Of a stretch of 64,000 nt of DNA, positions 24,655 to 32,673 are shown one piece after another. The stretch is from Streptomyces sp. 3214.6 (GTDB lineage: Bacteria > Actinomycetota > Actinomycetes > Streptomycetales > Streptomycetaceae): the NCBI RefSeq assembly GCF_900129855.1, contig NZ_LT670819.1, positions 682,001 through 746,000 on the forward strand, given 5' to 3'. Under the pieces are notes generated by a model. It was not told the origin of the DNA. It ran no database searches and worked only from the letters and a program-made list of their open reading frames with translations. Made by a program: the position numbers and the translations under genes. Numbering within the stretch: the first letter of the stretch is position 1; each line of letters begins with the position of its first letter.

Positions 24655-26331
24655 ATGGCACAGGCCGCCGATGCAGCGCGGACCGTCATCCTGACCGTGG
24701 ACGACGATCCCGGGGTGTCCCGTGCCGTCGCCCGTGACCTGCGGCGCCGCTACGGCGCCTCGTACCGGATCGTGCGCGCGGAGTCCGGGGAGTCCGCGCT
24801 GGAGGCGTTGCGCGAGCTGAAGCTGCGCGGTGATCTGGTGGCCGTCATCCTGGCCGACTACCGGATGCCGCAGATGAACGGCATCGAGTTCCTCGAACAG
24901 GCCCTGGACGTGTACCCGGGCGCCCGGCGCGTGCTGCTGACCGCGTACGCGGACACGAGTGCGGCGATCGACGCGATCAACGTCGTCGACCTCGACCACT
25001 ATCTGCTCAAGCCCTGGGACCCGCCGGAGGAGAAGCTCTACCCCGTCCTGGACGACCTGCTGGACGCCTGGCGGTCCAGCGACCACCGGCCCGTGCCGGC
25101 CACGAAGGTGGTCGGACACCGCTGGTCGGCGCGCTCCTCGGAGGTGCGGGAGTTCCTCGCACGCAACCAGGTGCCGTACCGCTGGTACTCCGCCGACGAG
25201 CCCGAGGGGCAGCGGCTGCTGGCCGCGGCCGGGGTCGACGGGCAGCGGCTGCCGCTGGTGGTCACCGCGCAGGGCACGCCGCTCGTCGAGCCGGACGCCC
25301 CCGAGCTGGCCGCCCAGGTGGGGCTGGCGACGACGCCGACGGCCGACTTCTACGACCTGGTGGTGATCGGCGGCGGCCCGGCCGGGCTCGGCGCGGCTGT
25401 CTACGGGGCCTCCGAGGGCCTTCGGACGGTGCTGGTGGAGCGGTCGGCGACGGGCGGCCAGGCCGGCCAGAGCTCGCGGATCGAGAACTACCTGGGCTTC
25501 CCCGACGGCGTGTCCGGAGGGCAGCTCACCGACCGGGCGCGGCGACAGGCGACGAAGTTCGGCGCCGAGATCCTCACCGCGCGTGAGGTGACGGGGCTGG
25601 AGGTCAACGGGTCCGCGCGGGTGGTCCGCTTCTCGGACGGCTCGGCGGTGGCCGCGCACAGCGTCATCCTCGCCACGGGCGTCTCCTACCGGCAGTTGGC
25701 GGCGCCGGGCTGCGACGACCTGACCGGCTGCGGGGTGTTCTACGGCTCGGCGCTCACGGAGGCGGCCTCCTGCCAGGGGCACGACGTGTACATCGTGGGC
25801 GGCGCCAACTCGGCCGGGCAGGCGGCGATGTACCTGGCGCGGGGCGCGAAGTCCGTCACGCTGCTGGTGCGCGGGGAGTCCCTCGCGGCGTCCATGTCGC
25901 ACTACCTGATCCAGCAGATCGAGGAGGCGCCCAACATCGGCGTGCGCCCCCGCACGGTCGTCGAGAGCGCGCACGGGGAAGGTCACCTGGAGCAGCTGAC
26001 GCTGCGGGACATGACGACCGGCCGGAGCGAACTCGTCGACGCGCAGTGGATGTTCGTGTTCATCGGCGCCGCCCCGCTGACCGACTGGCTGGACGGCACG
26101 GTGCTGCGCGACGAGCGCGGGTTCATCCTGGCCGGCCCCGACCTCACACCGGACGGGCGGCCGCCCGCCGACTGGGAGCTGGACCGGCCGCCGTACCACC
26201 TGGAGACCAACATTCCCGGCGTGTTCGTGGCGGGCGACGCACGCGCCGAGTCCGCCAAGCGCGTCGCGTCCGCCGTAGGAGAGGGAGCCATGGCCGTGAT
26301 GCTCGTCCACCGGTATCTGGAGCAGTCGTGA
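24655..26331 (+). CDS. Response-regulator receiver fused to a thioredoxin-reductase-like flavoprotein
   Basis: 558-aa fusion. Residues 10-140 are a CheY-like receiver with phospho-acceptor D68 (VILADYRMPQMNG) and conserved K119. Residues about 150-228 look like a thioredoxin/glutaredoxin fold without a CxxC. Residues 232-558 are a TrxB-like flavoprotein: FAD motif GGGPAGLGAA at 239-248, ENYLGFPDG, and NADPH-site GGANSAGQAA. The redox CxxC of TrxB is not present; one cysteine remains in GCGVFYGSA. First gene of a three-gene overlapping operon with its likely kinase. The output may be electron transfer or protein binding; unknown. Confidence 0.9.
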   Translation: MAQAADAARTVILTVDDDPGVSRAVARDLRRRYGASYRIVRAESGESALEALRELKLRGDLVAVILADYRMPQMNGIEFLEQALDVYPGARRVLLTAYADTSAAIDAINVVDLDHYLLKPWDPPEEKLYPVLDDLLDAWRSSDHRPVPATKVVGHRWSARSSEVREFLARNQVPYRWYSADEPEGQRLLAAAGVDGQRLPLVVTAQGTPLVEPDAPELAAQVGLATTPTADFYDLVVIGGGPAGLGAAVYGASEGLRTVLVERSATGGQAGQSSRIENYLGFPDGVSGGQLTDRARRQATKFGAEILTAREVTGLEVNGSARVVRFSDGSAVAAHSVILATGVSYRQLAAPGCDDLTGCGVFYGSALTEAASCQGHDVYIVGGANSAGQAAMYLARGAKSVTLLVRGESLAASMSHYLIQQIEEAPNIGVRPRTVVESAHGEGHLEQLTLRDMTTGRSELVDAQWMFVFIGAAPLTDWLDGTVLRDERGFILAGPDLTPDGRPPADWELDRPPYHLETNIPGVFVAGDARAESAKRVASAVGEGAMAVMLVHRYLEQS

Positions 26332-27800
26332 GCGGGCAGCTGATGCCGTGCAGCCCGGCCGAGATCAGCTCGCTGTTCCTGTTCGAGAAGCTCTCCCCCG
26401 AGCAGCTCGGACGGCTGTGCAGCGAGGGCCGGGTGGAGAAGTTCGAGCCCGGGCCCGTGTACACCGAGGGCGATCCGGCGACCTGCTTCTACGTGATGAT
26501 CGAGGGCACGGTCGTGCTGTACCGGCGGGTCGGCGGGGACGACATCGAGGTCAGCCGCACCTCCCAGCGCGGGGTGTACTCCGGGGCCATGCAGGCGTAC
26601 CTGGGGGACCGGGTGCCGCAGGTCTACAACAACTCGATGCGGGTGACCGAGCCGACCCGGTTCTTCGTGCTGCCGGCGCAGTCGTTCTCGGACGTCATGC
26701 AGGAGTGGTTCCCGATGGCGGCCCACCTGCTGGAGGGGTTGTTCTTCGGCTCGAAGAACACGCAGCGGGCCATCGGCCAGCGGGAACGGCTGCTGGCCCT
26801 GGGCTCGTTGTCGGCGGGGCTCACGCACGAGCTCAACAACCCGGCCGCGGCGGCCGTACGGGCCACGGCGACGCTGCGGGAGCGGGTGGCGAAGATGCGC
26901 CACAAGCTCGGCCTGATCGCCGAGGGGCCCTTCTCCCGGGACGCGCTGGCAAGCCTGATCGAGGTCCAGGAGCGCACCGCCGAGCGGGTCGCCAAGGCGC
27001 CGGCGCTGACTCCGCTGGAGGCCTCGGACCGTGAGGACGCGCTCACCGAGTGGCTCGAGGACCACGGCATGGACTACGGCTGGCAGTACGCGCCGACCTT
27101 CGTGCAGGCCGGGCTCGACGTCGACTGGCTGGAGCAGGTCGCGGCGGCCGTGGACGCGGAGATCCTGCCCAACGCAGTGGGCTGGCTCAACTACACCGTC
27201 GAGACCGAGCTGTTGATGGGCGAGATCGAGGACTCCACCACCCGTATCTCGCACCTCGTCGACGCGGCCAAGCAGTACTCGCAGCTGGACCGCGCGCCCT
27301 ATCGGACCGTCGACGTCCACGAACTCCTCGACAGCACCCTGCTGATGCTGTCGGGCAAGATCGGGGGCATCGAGGTCGTCAAGGAGTACGACCGGACGCT
27401 CCCGGAGATTCCCGCCTACCCGGCGGAGCTCAACCAGGTGTGGACGAACCTCGTCGACAACGCGGTGTTCGCCGTCAACAGCGTCGGCGGGGACGGCACG
27501 CTGACCGTGCGCACCGCGCGGGAGGGCGACCGGGTGCTGGTGGAGTTCCGCGACACCGGCCCCGGTGTTCCGCCGGACATCCGCAGCCGTATCTTCGACC
27601 CCTTCTTCACCACCAAGCCGGTGGGCGAGGGCACCGGTCTCGGACTGGACATCTCCTGGCGGATCGTCGTCAACAAGCATCACGGCAGCCTCCATGTCGA
27701 GTCTGCGCCGGGCGACACCCGTTTCCAGGTGCTGCTGCCGCTGACCGCCCCCGACCCCGAGAACGCCGAGGACCCCGAGACCGCGGAGGAGCCCGTATGA
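26328..27800 (+). CDS. Histidine kinase with N-terminal cyclic-nucleotide-binding-like domain
   Basis: 490-aa cytoplasmic sensor kinase. A Crp-like beta roll covers about residues 18-125. The H box is LGSLSAGLTHELNNPAAAAV with H167, a long helical insertion follows, then the ATPase domain: N box LNQVWTNLVDNAVFAV, EFRDTGPGVP, FDPFFTTKPVGEGTGLGLDI. No transmembrane segment. The GTG start overlaps the stop of the receiver/TrxR gene (GTGA), and its own stop overlaps the next start (ATGA). It very probably phosphorylates the receiver of the upstream gene. Confidence 0.92.
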   Translation: MSGQLMPCSPAEISSLFLFEKLSPEQLGRLCSEGRVEKFEPGPVYTEGDPATCFYVMIEGTVVLYRRVGGDDIEVSRTSQRGVYSGAMQAYLGDRVPQVYNNSMRVTEPTRFFVLPAQSFSDVMQEWFPMAAHLLEGLFFGSKNTQRAIGQRERLLALGSLSAGLTHELNNPAAAAVRATATLRERVAKMRHKLGLIAEGPFSRDALASLIEVQERTAERVAKAPALTPLEASDREDALTEWLEDHGMDYGWQYAPTFVQAGLDVDWLEQVAAAVDAEILPNAVGWLNYTVETELLMGEIEDSTTRISHLVDAAKQYSQLDRAPYRTVDVHELLDSTLLMLSGKIGGIEVVKEYDRTLPEIPAYPAELNQVWTNLVDNAVFAVNSVGGDGTLTVRTAREGDRVLVEFRDTGPGVPPDIRSRIFDPFFTTKPVGEGTGLGLDISWRIVVNKHHGSLHVESAPGDTRFQVLLPLTAPDPENAEDPETAEEPV

Positions 27801-28150
27801 CCGACGTAGACGCCATCGACCCGAGCGTCCCGCCCAGCGGCGCCGGGTGCGTCGACTGCGACGCGGCGGGCGGCTGGTGGTTCCATCTGCGGCGCTGCGC
27901 GACCTGCGGCCACATCGGCTGCTGCGACTCCTCGCCGGCCCAGCACGCCACCGCCCACTACAAGGCGAGCGGGCATCCGATCGTCCGCAGCTTTGAGCCG
28001 GGCGAGGAGTGGTTCTGGGACTACTCCACGGACGAGCTGTACGAGTCGGGACCCGAGCTGGCCCCGCCGGCCAGCCACCCGGCGGACCAGCCCGCGCCGG
28101 GCCCGGCGGGGCGCGTACCGGCGGACTGGGCACGGTCGCTGCACCGTTGA
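27797..28150 (+). CDS. UBP-type zinc-finger protein
   Basis: 117-aa protein made mostly of one ZnF-UBP domain. Ligands are visible as C18, C21, C34, C37, C42, C43 and H50, H54, H60 within CVDC, RRCATCGHIGCCDSS, QHATAHYKASGHP, followed by the typical FEPGEEWFWDY. In eukaryotes this fold binds the free C-terminus of ubiquitin; in bacteria its ligand is unknown. A proline/alanine-rich tail follows. The start overlaps the kinase stop by ATGA, so it is translationally coupled to the kinase/receiver pair. Confidence 0.9.
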   Translation: MTDVDAIDPSVPPSGAGCVDCDAAGGWWFHLRRCATCGHIGCCDSSPAQHATAHYKASGHPIVRSFEPGEEWFWDYSTDELYESGPELAPPASHPADQPAPGPAGRVPADWARSLHR

Positions 28151-28218
28151 CGCCTTCCGGGCGGGGTTCCGTTCCTGGTCGCAGACCGTGTGTCGGTGCC
28201 GCGTGCCAGGATGGAGCC

Positions 28219-31218
28219 GTGCAACAGACAGTGTTCGCCACTCCGTTCATCGGCCGGGAGGAAGAGCTCGCCCGGCTCTCCGGCGTGCTCGACCGCGCCC
28301 GGGGCGGTGAGGCGCGCGCGGTGCTGATCGCCGGGGACGCCGGCGTCGGCAAGACACGGGTGCTGGACGAGGTCGCCGCGCGGGCCGCGCGCACGGGGAC
28401 GACGGTGCTGACGGGACACTGCGTCGACCTCGGTGACGTGGGCCTGCCCTATCTGCCGTTCACGGAGATCCTGGGCGGGCTCGCCGCCGACGAGCGGTTC
28501 GCCGACGTCCTCGCCGCGCACCCGGTCGTGGACCGGCTGCTGGGCGCGGGGCCGGACGCGGTGCGCGAGGACGCGGCCCCCGCCGCGCGGGCGGGCGGTG
28601 AGGGCGGCCGGCTGAGGCTGCTCGAAGGGATGGCGGGACTGCTCGCCGACCTGTCGGAGGTCGCGCCGCTGCTTCTCGTCCTGGAGGACCTGCACTGGGC
28701 CGACCAGTCCTCCCGGGACCTGCTGCGCTTCCTGCTCAGCCGGGGCTTTCTGCAGCGCCCGACGGGCAACGGGCCGGGTCACCGGCTGGCGGTGCTGGCC
28801 TCGTACCGCGCGGACGACCTGCACCGCAGGCATCCGTTGCGTCCGCTGCTGGCCGAGCTGGTGCGGCTGCCGGCCGTGGACCGGCTGGAGCTGCGGCCGC
28901 TGGCGGACGCCGAGGTGGCCCGCCTGGTGCGCGCCCTGGAGGACCGGCCGCTGCCGGAGGCCACGGTGCGCCGGATCGTGGCGCGCGCCGAGGGCAACGC
29001 CTTCTACGCGGAGGAGCTGCTCGCGGCCTCGGACACCGAGGCCGGCGGCATGCCCAGCGGGCTGGCGGACCTGCTGCTCATCCGGGTCGAGCAGCTCCCC
29101 GACACCGCCCAGCAGGTGCTGCGGACCGCCGCCGTCGCCGGCCGACGCGTGGAGCACGACCTGCTGCGGGACGCGGTGGGGCTGCCGGAGGACGAACTGG
29201 AGTCGGCGCTGCGCGAGGCCGTGGGCCACCAGCTCCTGGTCGCGGCCGACGACGGCACCTACGCGTTCCGGCACGCCCTCGCCCGCGAGGCGGTCTACGC
29301 CGACCTGCTCCCGGGTGAACGCTCCCGGCTCCACGGTGCGTTCGCCCGCCTGCTGGCGGGCCGGCCGCACCGTGCCGAGACGGCCGCCGAGCGGGCCCAC
29401 CACCACCGCGAGAGCCACGACCTGGGCGAGGCCCTCGCCGCCTCCCTGGAGGCCGCCGACCACGCCCAGCACGTCGGGGCTCCCGCCGAGGAGCTCCACC
29501 ATCTGGAAGCCGTCCTCGACCTGTGGCAGTCGGTGCCCGCCTCGGCTCTGCCGTCGGGCGAGGGCGGGGGGACCCACCGGGTCACGCTGATGCTGCGCGC
29601 CTCGGCGGCTGCCGCGCACGCCGGGGAGGCGCACCGCGCGGTCTCCCTGACCCGCGCCGCGCTCGCGGGCGTCGGCCAGGACGCCGACTCCGAACTCGCC
29701 GCCCGGGTGCGGTACACGCTCGCGGGCACCCTCATGGGCGTCGACCGTCAGTCGGCGGCGTTCGCCTACAGCAGCGAGGCCCTCGCGATGATCCCCGCCG
29801 AACCGCCGTCGCCGACGTGGGTGTGGGCCGCGGCCACCCACGTGCTGGCGGCGCGTCAGGTCGGCGACACGGAGAGCGCCCTGCGCATCGCCCGCCAGGC
29901 GCTGCCCGTCGCCGAGCAGCTGGATCTGACGGACGCGCGGGCCGACCTCCTGGTCTCCCTGGCCAACCTGGAGGGGGACGGCCGCCGCTCCCCCGAAGGC
30001 CGCGCGCGCCTGAAGGAGGCGCGTGAACTGGCCCGCCGCGGGGGCAACGCCCCGGTGGAGATGCGGGCCCTGTTCACCCTGGCGATCGGCGCCTACGAGG
30101 CCGGGGAGCCGCAGGAGTGCCTGCCCTGGCTGGCCGAGGGCCTGGACCGCGCCCGCCGGGCCGGGCTGCTGTCCTCGCCGTATCCGCTGGGGATGCGGCA
30201 TCTGCACCTGCTGGTGCTCTACACGCTGGGCCGCTGGGACGAGTGTGTGCGCACGGCGGCCACCGACCTGGCGGTGCTGCCGGCCTCGGGTGGGTTCGCG
30301 GTGGGGCCGGCCCTCTATGTGGCCCTCGCCCGCGGCGAGAAGAGCGTCGTCGAGCGCGCCCGGGCCCTGCTGGAGGGGCCTTTCGACTGGATGGCCGCGC
30401 TGGTGGCGGGCAATGTGCTGACCGACGCGGCGGCGCAGAGCGGGGACGCCGAGGCTGCGGTGGCGCAGCTGCGGTCCACCGTCGACTCCCTCATGGACGA
30501 GTCGGGGACGCGCCCGGACGTCCTGGTCCGGCTCACCGCGCTCGCCCTCACGGCGGTCGCCGACGCGGCCGCGGGGGCCAGGCTCACCGGCGACGAGAGG
30601 GCGGCCCGCCGCTGGTCGGCCGTGGCCGCCGAGCTCCTGGAACCGGCGCGGGCGGTGACCCTGCGCGGCGAGACCGGTCTGCCCCAGGGCCCGGAGGGCC
30701 ACGCCTGGCTGGCCCGCGCCGAGGCCGAGTGCGCGTGGGCCACGACGGGGCCGGACCCGGCGGCCTGGGAGAGGACGGTCGCGGCGTTCGACTACGGCGA
30801 CGCCTATGAACTCGCCCGCTGCCGACTGCGGTACGCAGAGGCCCTGTTGGCGGCCGACCGGCGCGAGGAAGCGGGCCTCGAGGCCCGCGCCGCCCGGGAC
30901 ACGGCCGTACGACTGGGCGCCACGCCCCTGCTGGAGCGGGTGGACGCCCTGATCCGGCGTGGGCGGCTCGCCCACGGCCCGTCCGGCGGCCGGGACCGTT
31001 CGCTCACCCTGACGGCCCGCGAGCAGGACGTCCTGCGGCTGCTCGGGCTCGGCCGCAGCAACCGGCAGATCGGCGAGGAGCTGTTCATCAGCGGCAAAAC
31101 GGCGAGCGTCCACGTCTCCAACATCCTCGCCAAGCTGGGCGCGGCGAGCCGTACGGAGGCCGTGACGATCGCCTATCGCGAGCGGCTCCTCGAACCCGAA
31201 CTCGGCGCGTCCGGCTGA
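28219..31218 (+). CDS. Large ATP-binding LuxR-family (LAL) transcriptional regulator
   Basis: 999-aa regulator. An N-terminal AAA/NACHT-like ATPase has Walker A GDAGVGKT at residues 39-46 and Walker B LLLVLEDLHWAD near 150. A long helical TPR-like middle follows, then a C-terminal LuxR helix-turn-helix (LTAREQDVLRLLGLGRSNRQIGEELFISGKTASVHVSNILAKLGAASRTEAV). LAL proteins commonly activate catabolic or antibiotic genes. GGAG is 2 nt from the GTG start. It follows the UBP-finger gene by 68 bp; membership of that operon is possible but not needed. Confidence 0.92.
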   Translation: MQQTVFATPFIGREEELARLSGVLDRARGGEARAVLIAGDAGVGKTRVLDEVAARAARTGTTVLTGHCVDLGDVGLPYLPFTEILGGLAADERFADVLAAHPVVDRLLGAGPDAVREDAAPAARAGGEGGRLRLLEGMAGLLADLSEVAPLLLVLEDLHWADQSSRDLLRFLLSRGFLQRPTGNGPGHRLAVLASYRADDLHRRHPLRPLLAELVRLPAVDRLELRPLADAEVARLVRALEDRPLPEATVRRIVARAEGNAFYAEELLAASDTEAGGMPSGLADLLLIRVEQLPDTAQQVLRTAAVAGRRVEHDLLRDAVGLPEDELESALREAVGHQLLVAADDGTYAFRHALAREAVYADLLPGERSRLHGAFARLLAGRPHRAETAAERAHHHRESHDLGEALAASLEAADHAQHVGAPAEELHHLEAVLDLWQSVPASALPSGEGGGTHRVTLMLRASAAAAHAGEAHRAVSLTRAALAGVGQDADSELAARVRYTLAGTLMGVDRQSAAFAYSSEALAMIPAEPPSPTWVWAAATHVLAARQVGDTESALRIARQALPVAEQLDLTDARADLLVSLANLEGDGRRSPEGRARLKEARELARRGGNAPVEMRALFTLAIGAYEAGEPQECLPWLAEGLDRARRAGLLSSPYPLGMRHLHLLVLYTLGRWDECVRTAATDLAVLPASGGFAVGPALYVALARGEKSVVERARALLEGPFDWMAALVAGNVLTDAAAQSGDAEAAVAQLRSTVDSLMDESGTRPDVLVRLTALALTAVADAAAGARLTGDERAARRWSAVAAELLEPARAVTLRGETGLPQGPEGHAWLARAEAECAWATTGPDPAAWERTVAAFDYGDAYELARCRLRYAEALLAADRREEAGLEARAARDTAVRLGATPLLERVDALIRRGRLAHGPSGGRDRSLTLTAREQDVLRLLGLGRSNRQIGEELFISGKTASVHVSNILAKLGAASRTEAVTIAYRERLLEPELGASG

Positions 31219-31401
31219 TCCGCCCCCGGCCGGGGCGCGCGGCGGCCGGCGGGGGCCGTCACCTTGACGGCTGCCCGGGCGGTCACCGCGCCGACGTCCC
31301 CAGGACCATGGCCGAGTTGACCTGCCGGGCGATGCCCCGTCAGGGTGCGACAAGACCAGGCGCGGTACGTCCTCCTCTCCCGCGTCGGAAGGGTGATTGC
31401 C

Positions 31402-32361
31402 TTGATCGGTATCTCGGACATCGAAGGCGTGGTCGAGCGGATCGCCGGACATCTCGTCCGTACCCCGACCGTGCCGAGCCCGGGCCTGTCGGCGCTGCTC
31501 GGCGTTCCCGTCACGATGAAGCTGGAGCTTCTCCAGCGCACCGGCTCGTTCAAGGCGCGCGGGGCGACGGCGAAGCTGCTGTCGTTGAGCGAGGCCGAGC
31601 GGGCGGCGGGGGTCGTGGCCGTGAGCGGCGGGAACCACGGGATCGCGCTCGCGGTCATGGCGGCCGCGCTGGATGTGAAGGCCACGGTCGTGATGCCGCG
31701 TTCGGCGCCCGCCCGTTCCGTCGAGATCGTGGCGGCGACCGGCGCCTCGGTGCGGCTGACCGACACAATGGGCGGCGCGTTCACGCTGGCGGAGCGCCTG
31801 CGGGAGGAGGGCTTCACGCTGGTGCACCCGTTCGACGATCCGGTGGTCGTCGCGGGGCAGGGCACGGTGGGCCTGGAGTTCGCCGCCGATGCCGGTGAGC
31901 TGACGGACGTCCTGGTGAGCATCGGGGGTGGTGGCCTCATCTCCGGTGTCGCCGCGGCCCTGCGCGCCCGCCGCCCGGCGTTGCGGATCTGGGGTGTGGA
32001 GACCGAGGGCGCGCAAGCGATGTCGGAGGCGCTGGCGGCGGGCGGCCCGGTGCAGGTGGAGCTGTCGTCGATCGTCTCCACCCTCAGCGCGCCCAGTGTC
32101 TCGCAGCTGACGTACGACCATGTCAGCGCTCTGGTCGAGGAGGTGCTGGTGGTGCCCGACCGGGAGGCCGTGCGGGGCTGCCTGGAGCTCGCCGAGCACG
32201 CCAAGGTGTGGACCGAACCGGCGGCCGGCTGCCTCCTGCCCGCGGCCCGGCAGGTCGTGGAACGGGTAGGGGACGGCGCCCGGCTGGGGTTGGTGGTCTG
32301 CGGGGGCAATGCCGCGGCCGCGGACATGAGGGCCTGGATGGATCGGTTCGGGCTGCACTGA
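31402..32361 (+). CDS. PLP-dependent threonine/serine dehydratase-like enzyme
   Basis: About 319-aa fold-type II PLP enzyme. The Schiff-base lysine is in RTGSFKARGA, the substrate loop is VSGGNHGIALA and the phosphate-binding glycine loop is SIGGGGLISGV. It fits the catabolic/racemase group lacking an ACT domain. The start is uncertain: TTG 31402 has GGAAGGG 8 nt upstream, while GTG 31393 is directly against that site. The preceding 170 bp contain no gene; a hairpin follows the stop. Confidence 0.88.
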   Translation: MIGISDIEGVVERIAGHLVRTPTVPSPGLSALLGVPVTMKLELLQRTGSFKARGATAKLLSLSEAERAAGVVAVSGGNHGIALAVMAAALDVKATVVMPRSAPARSVEIVAATGASVRLTDTMGGAFTLAERLREEGFTLVHPFDDPVVVAGQGTVGLEFAADAGELTDVLVSIGGGGLISGVAAALRARRPALRIWGVETEGAQAMSEALAAGGPVQVELSSIVSTLSAPSVSQLTYDHVSALVEEVLVVPDREAVRGCLELAEHAKVWTEPAAGCLLPAARQVVERVGDGARLGLVVCGGNAAAADMRAWMDRFGLH

Positions 32362-32366
32362 GACCG

Positions 32367-32396
32367 CTCGGCCGGGATAGGGAAAATCCGGCCGAG
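32367..32396 (+). terminator. Hairpin terminator after the dehydratase gene
   Basis: Arms CTCGGCCGG and CCGGCCGAG, 9 bp perfect, around a 12-nt A-rich loop, starting 6 bp after the stop. No T run. The following 32397-32667 is noticeably lower in GC, carries a short direct repeat ACCGCTGG around 32475-32490, and holds no gene. Confidence 0.6.
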
Positions 32397-32673
32397 TGGC
32401 GGCCGGGCAGGAATGGAACCGTGGCCGAAAACCTCGTTTCCGGGATCCCCGGGGGGCCGTCGGCGGCCTGTTTACCGCTGGTTACACCGCTGGACGGTCC
32501 CCGGACTCACCCCGGCAATTCCCTTTTCTCGCACATGTCTTCGGCCCATACGGTCGACCTTTTGAATGAAAGACAGGAATCCCGTCGGAGTTGCCTTCCA
32601 ATTGAACGGACCCCCTCTCGCCGGTCGTACCCATGGGCAAGGGTGAGTACCGGCGGTTCAGCGAGGGATGGCC

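Noticed and set aside
28021..32358. Very long open frame of about 1445 codons on the minus strand
   Set aside because: It is antisense to the LAL regulator and the dehydratase, both with clear domains; its translation is low-complexity Arg/Gln/Gly/Pro typical of the GC-rich shadow frame.
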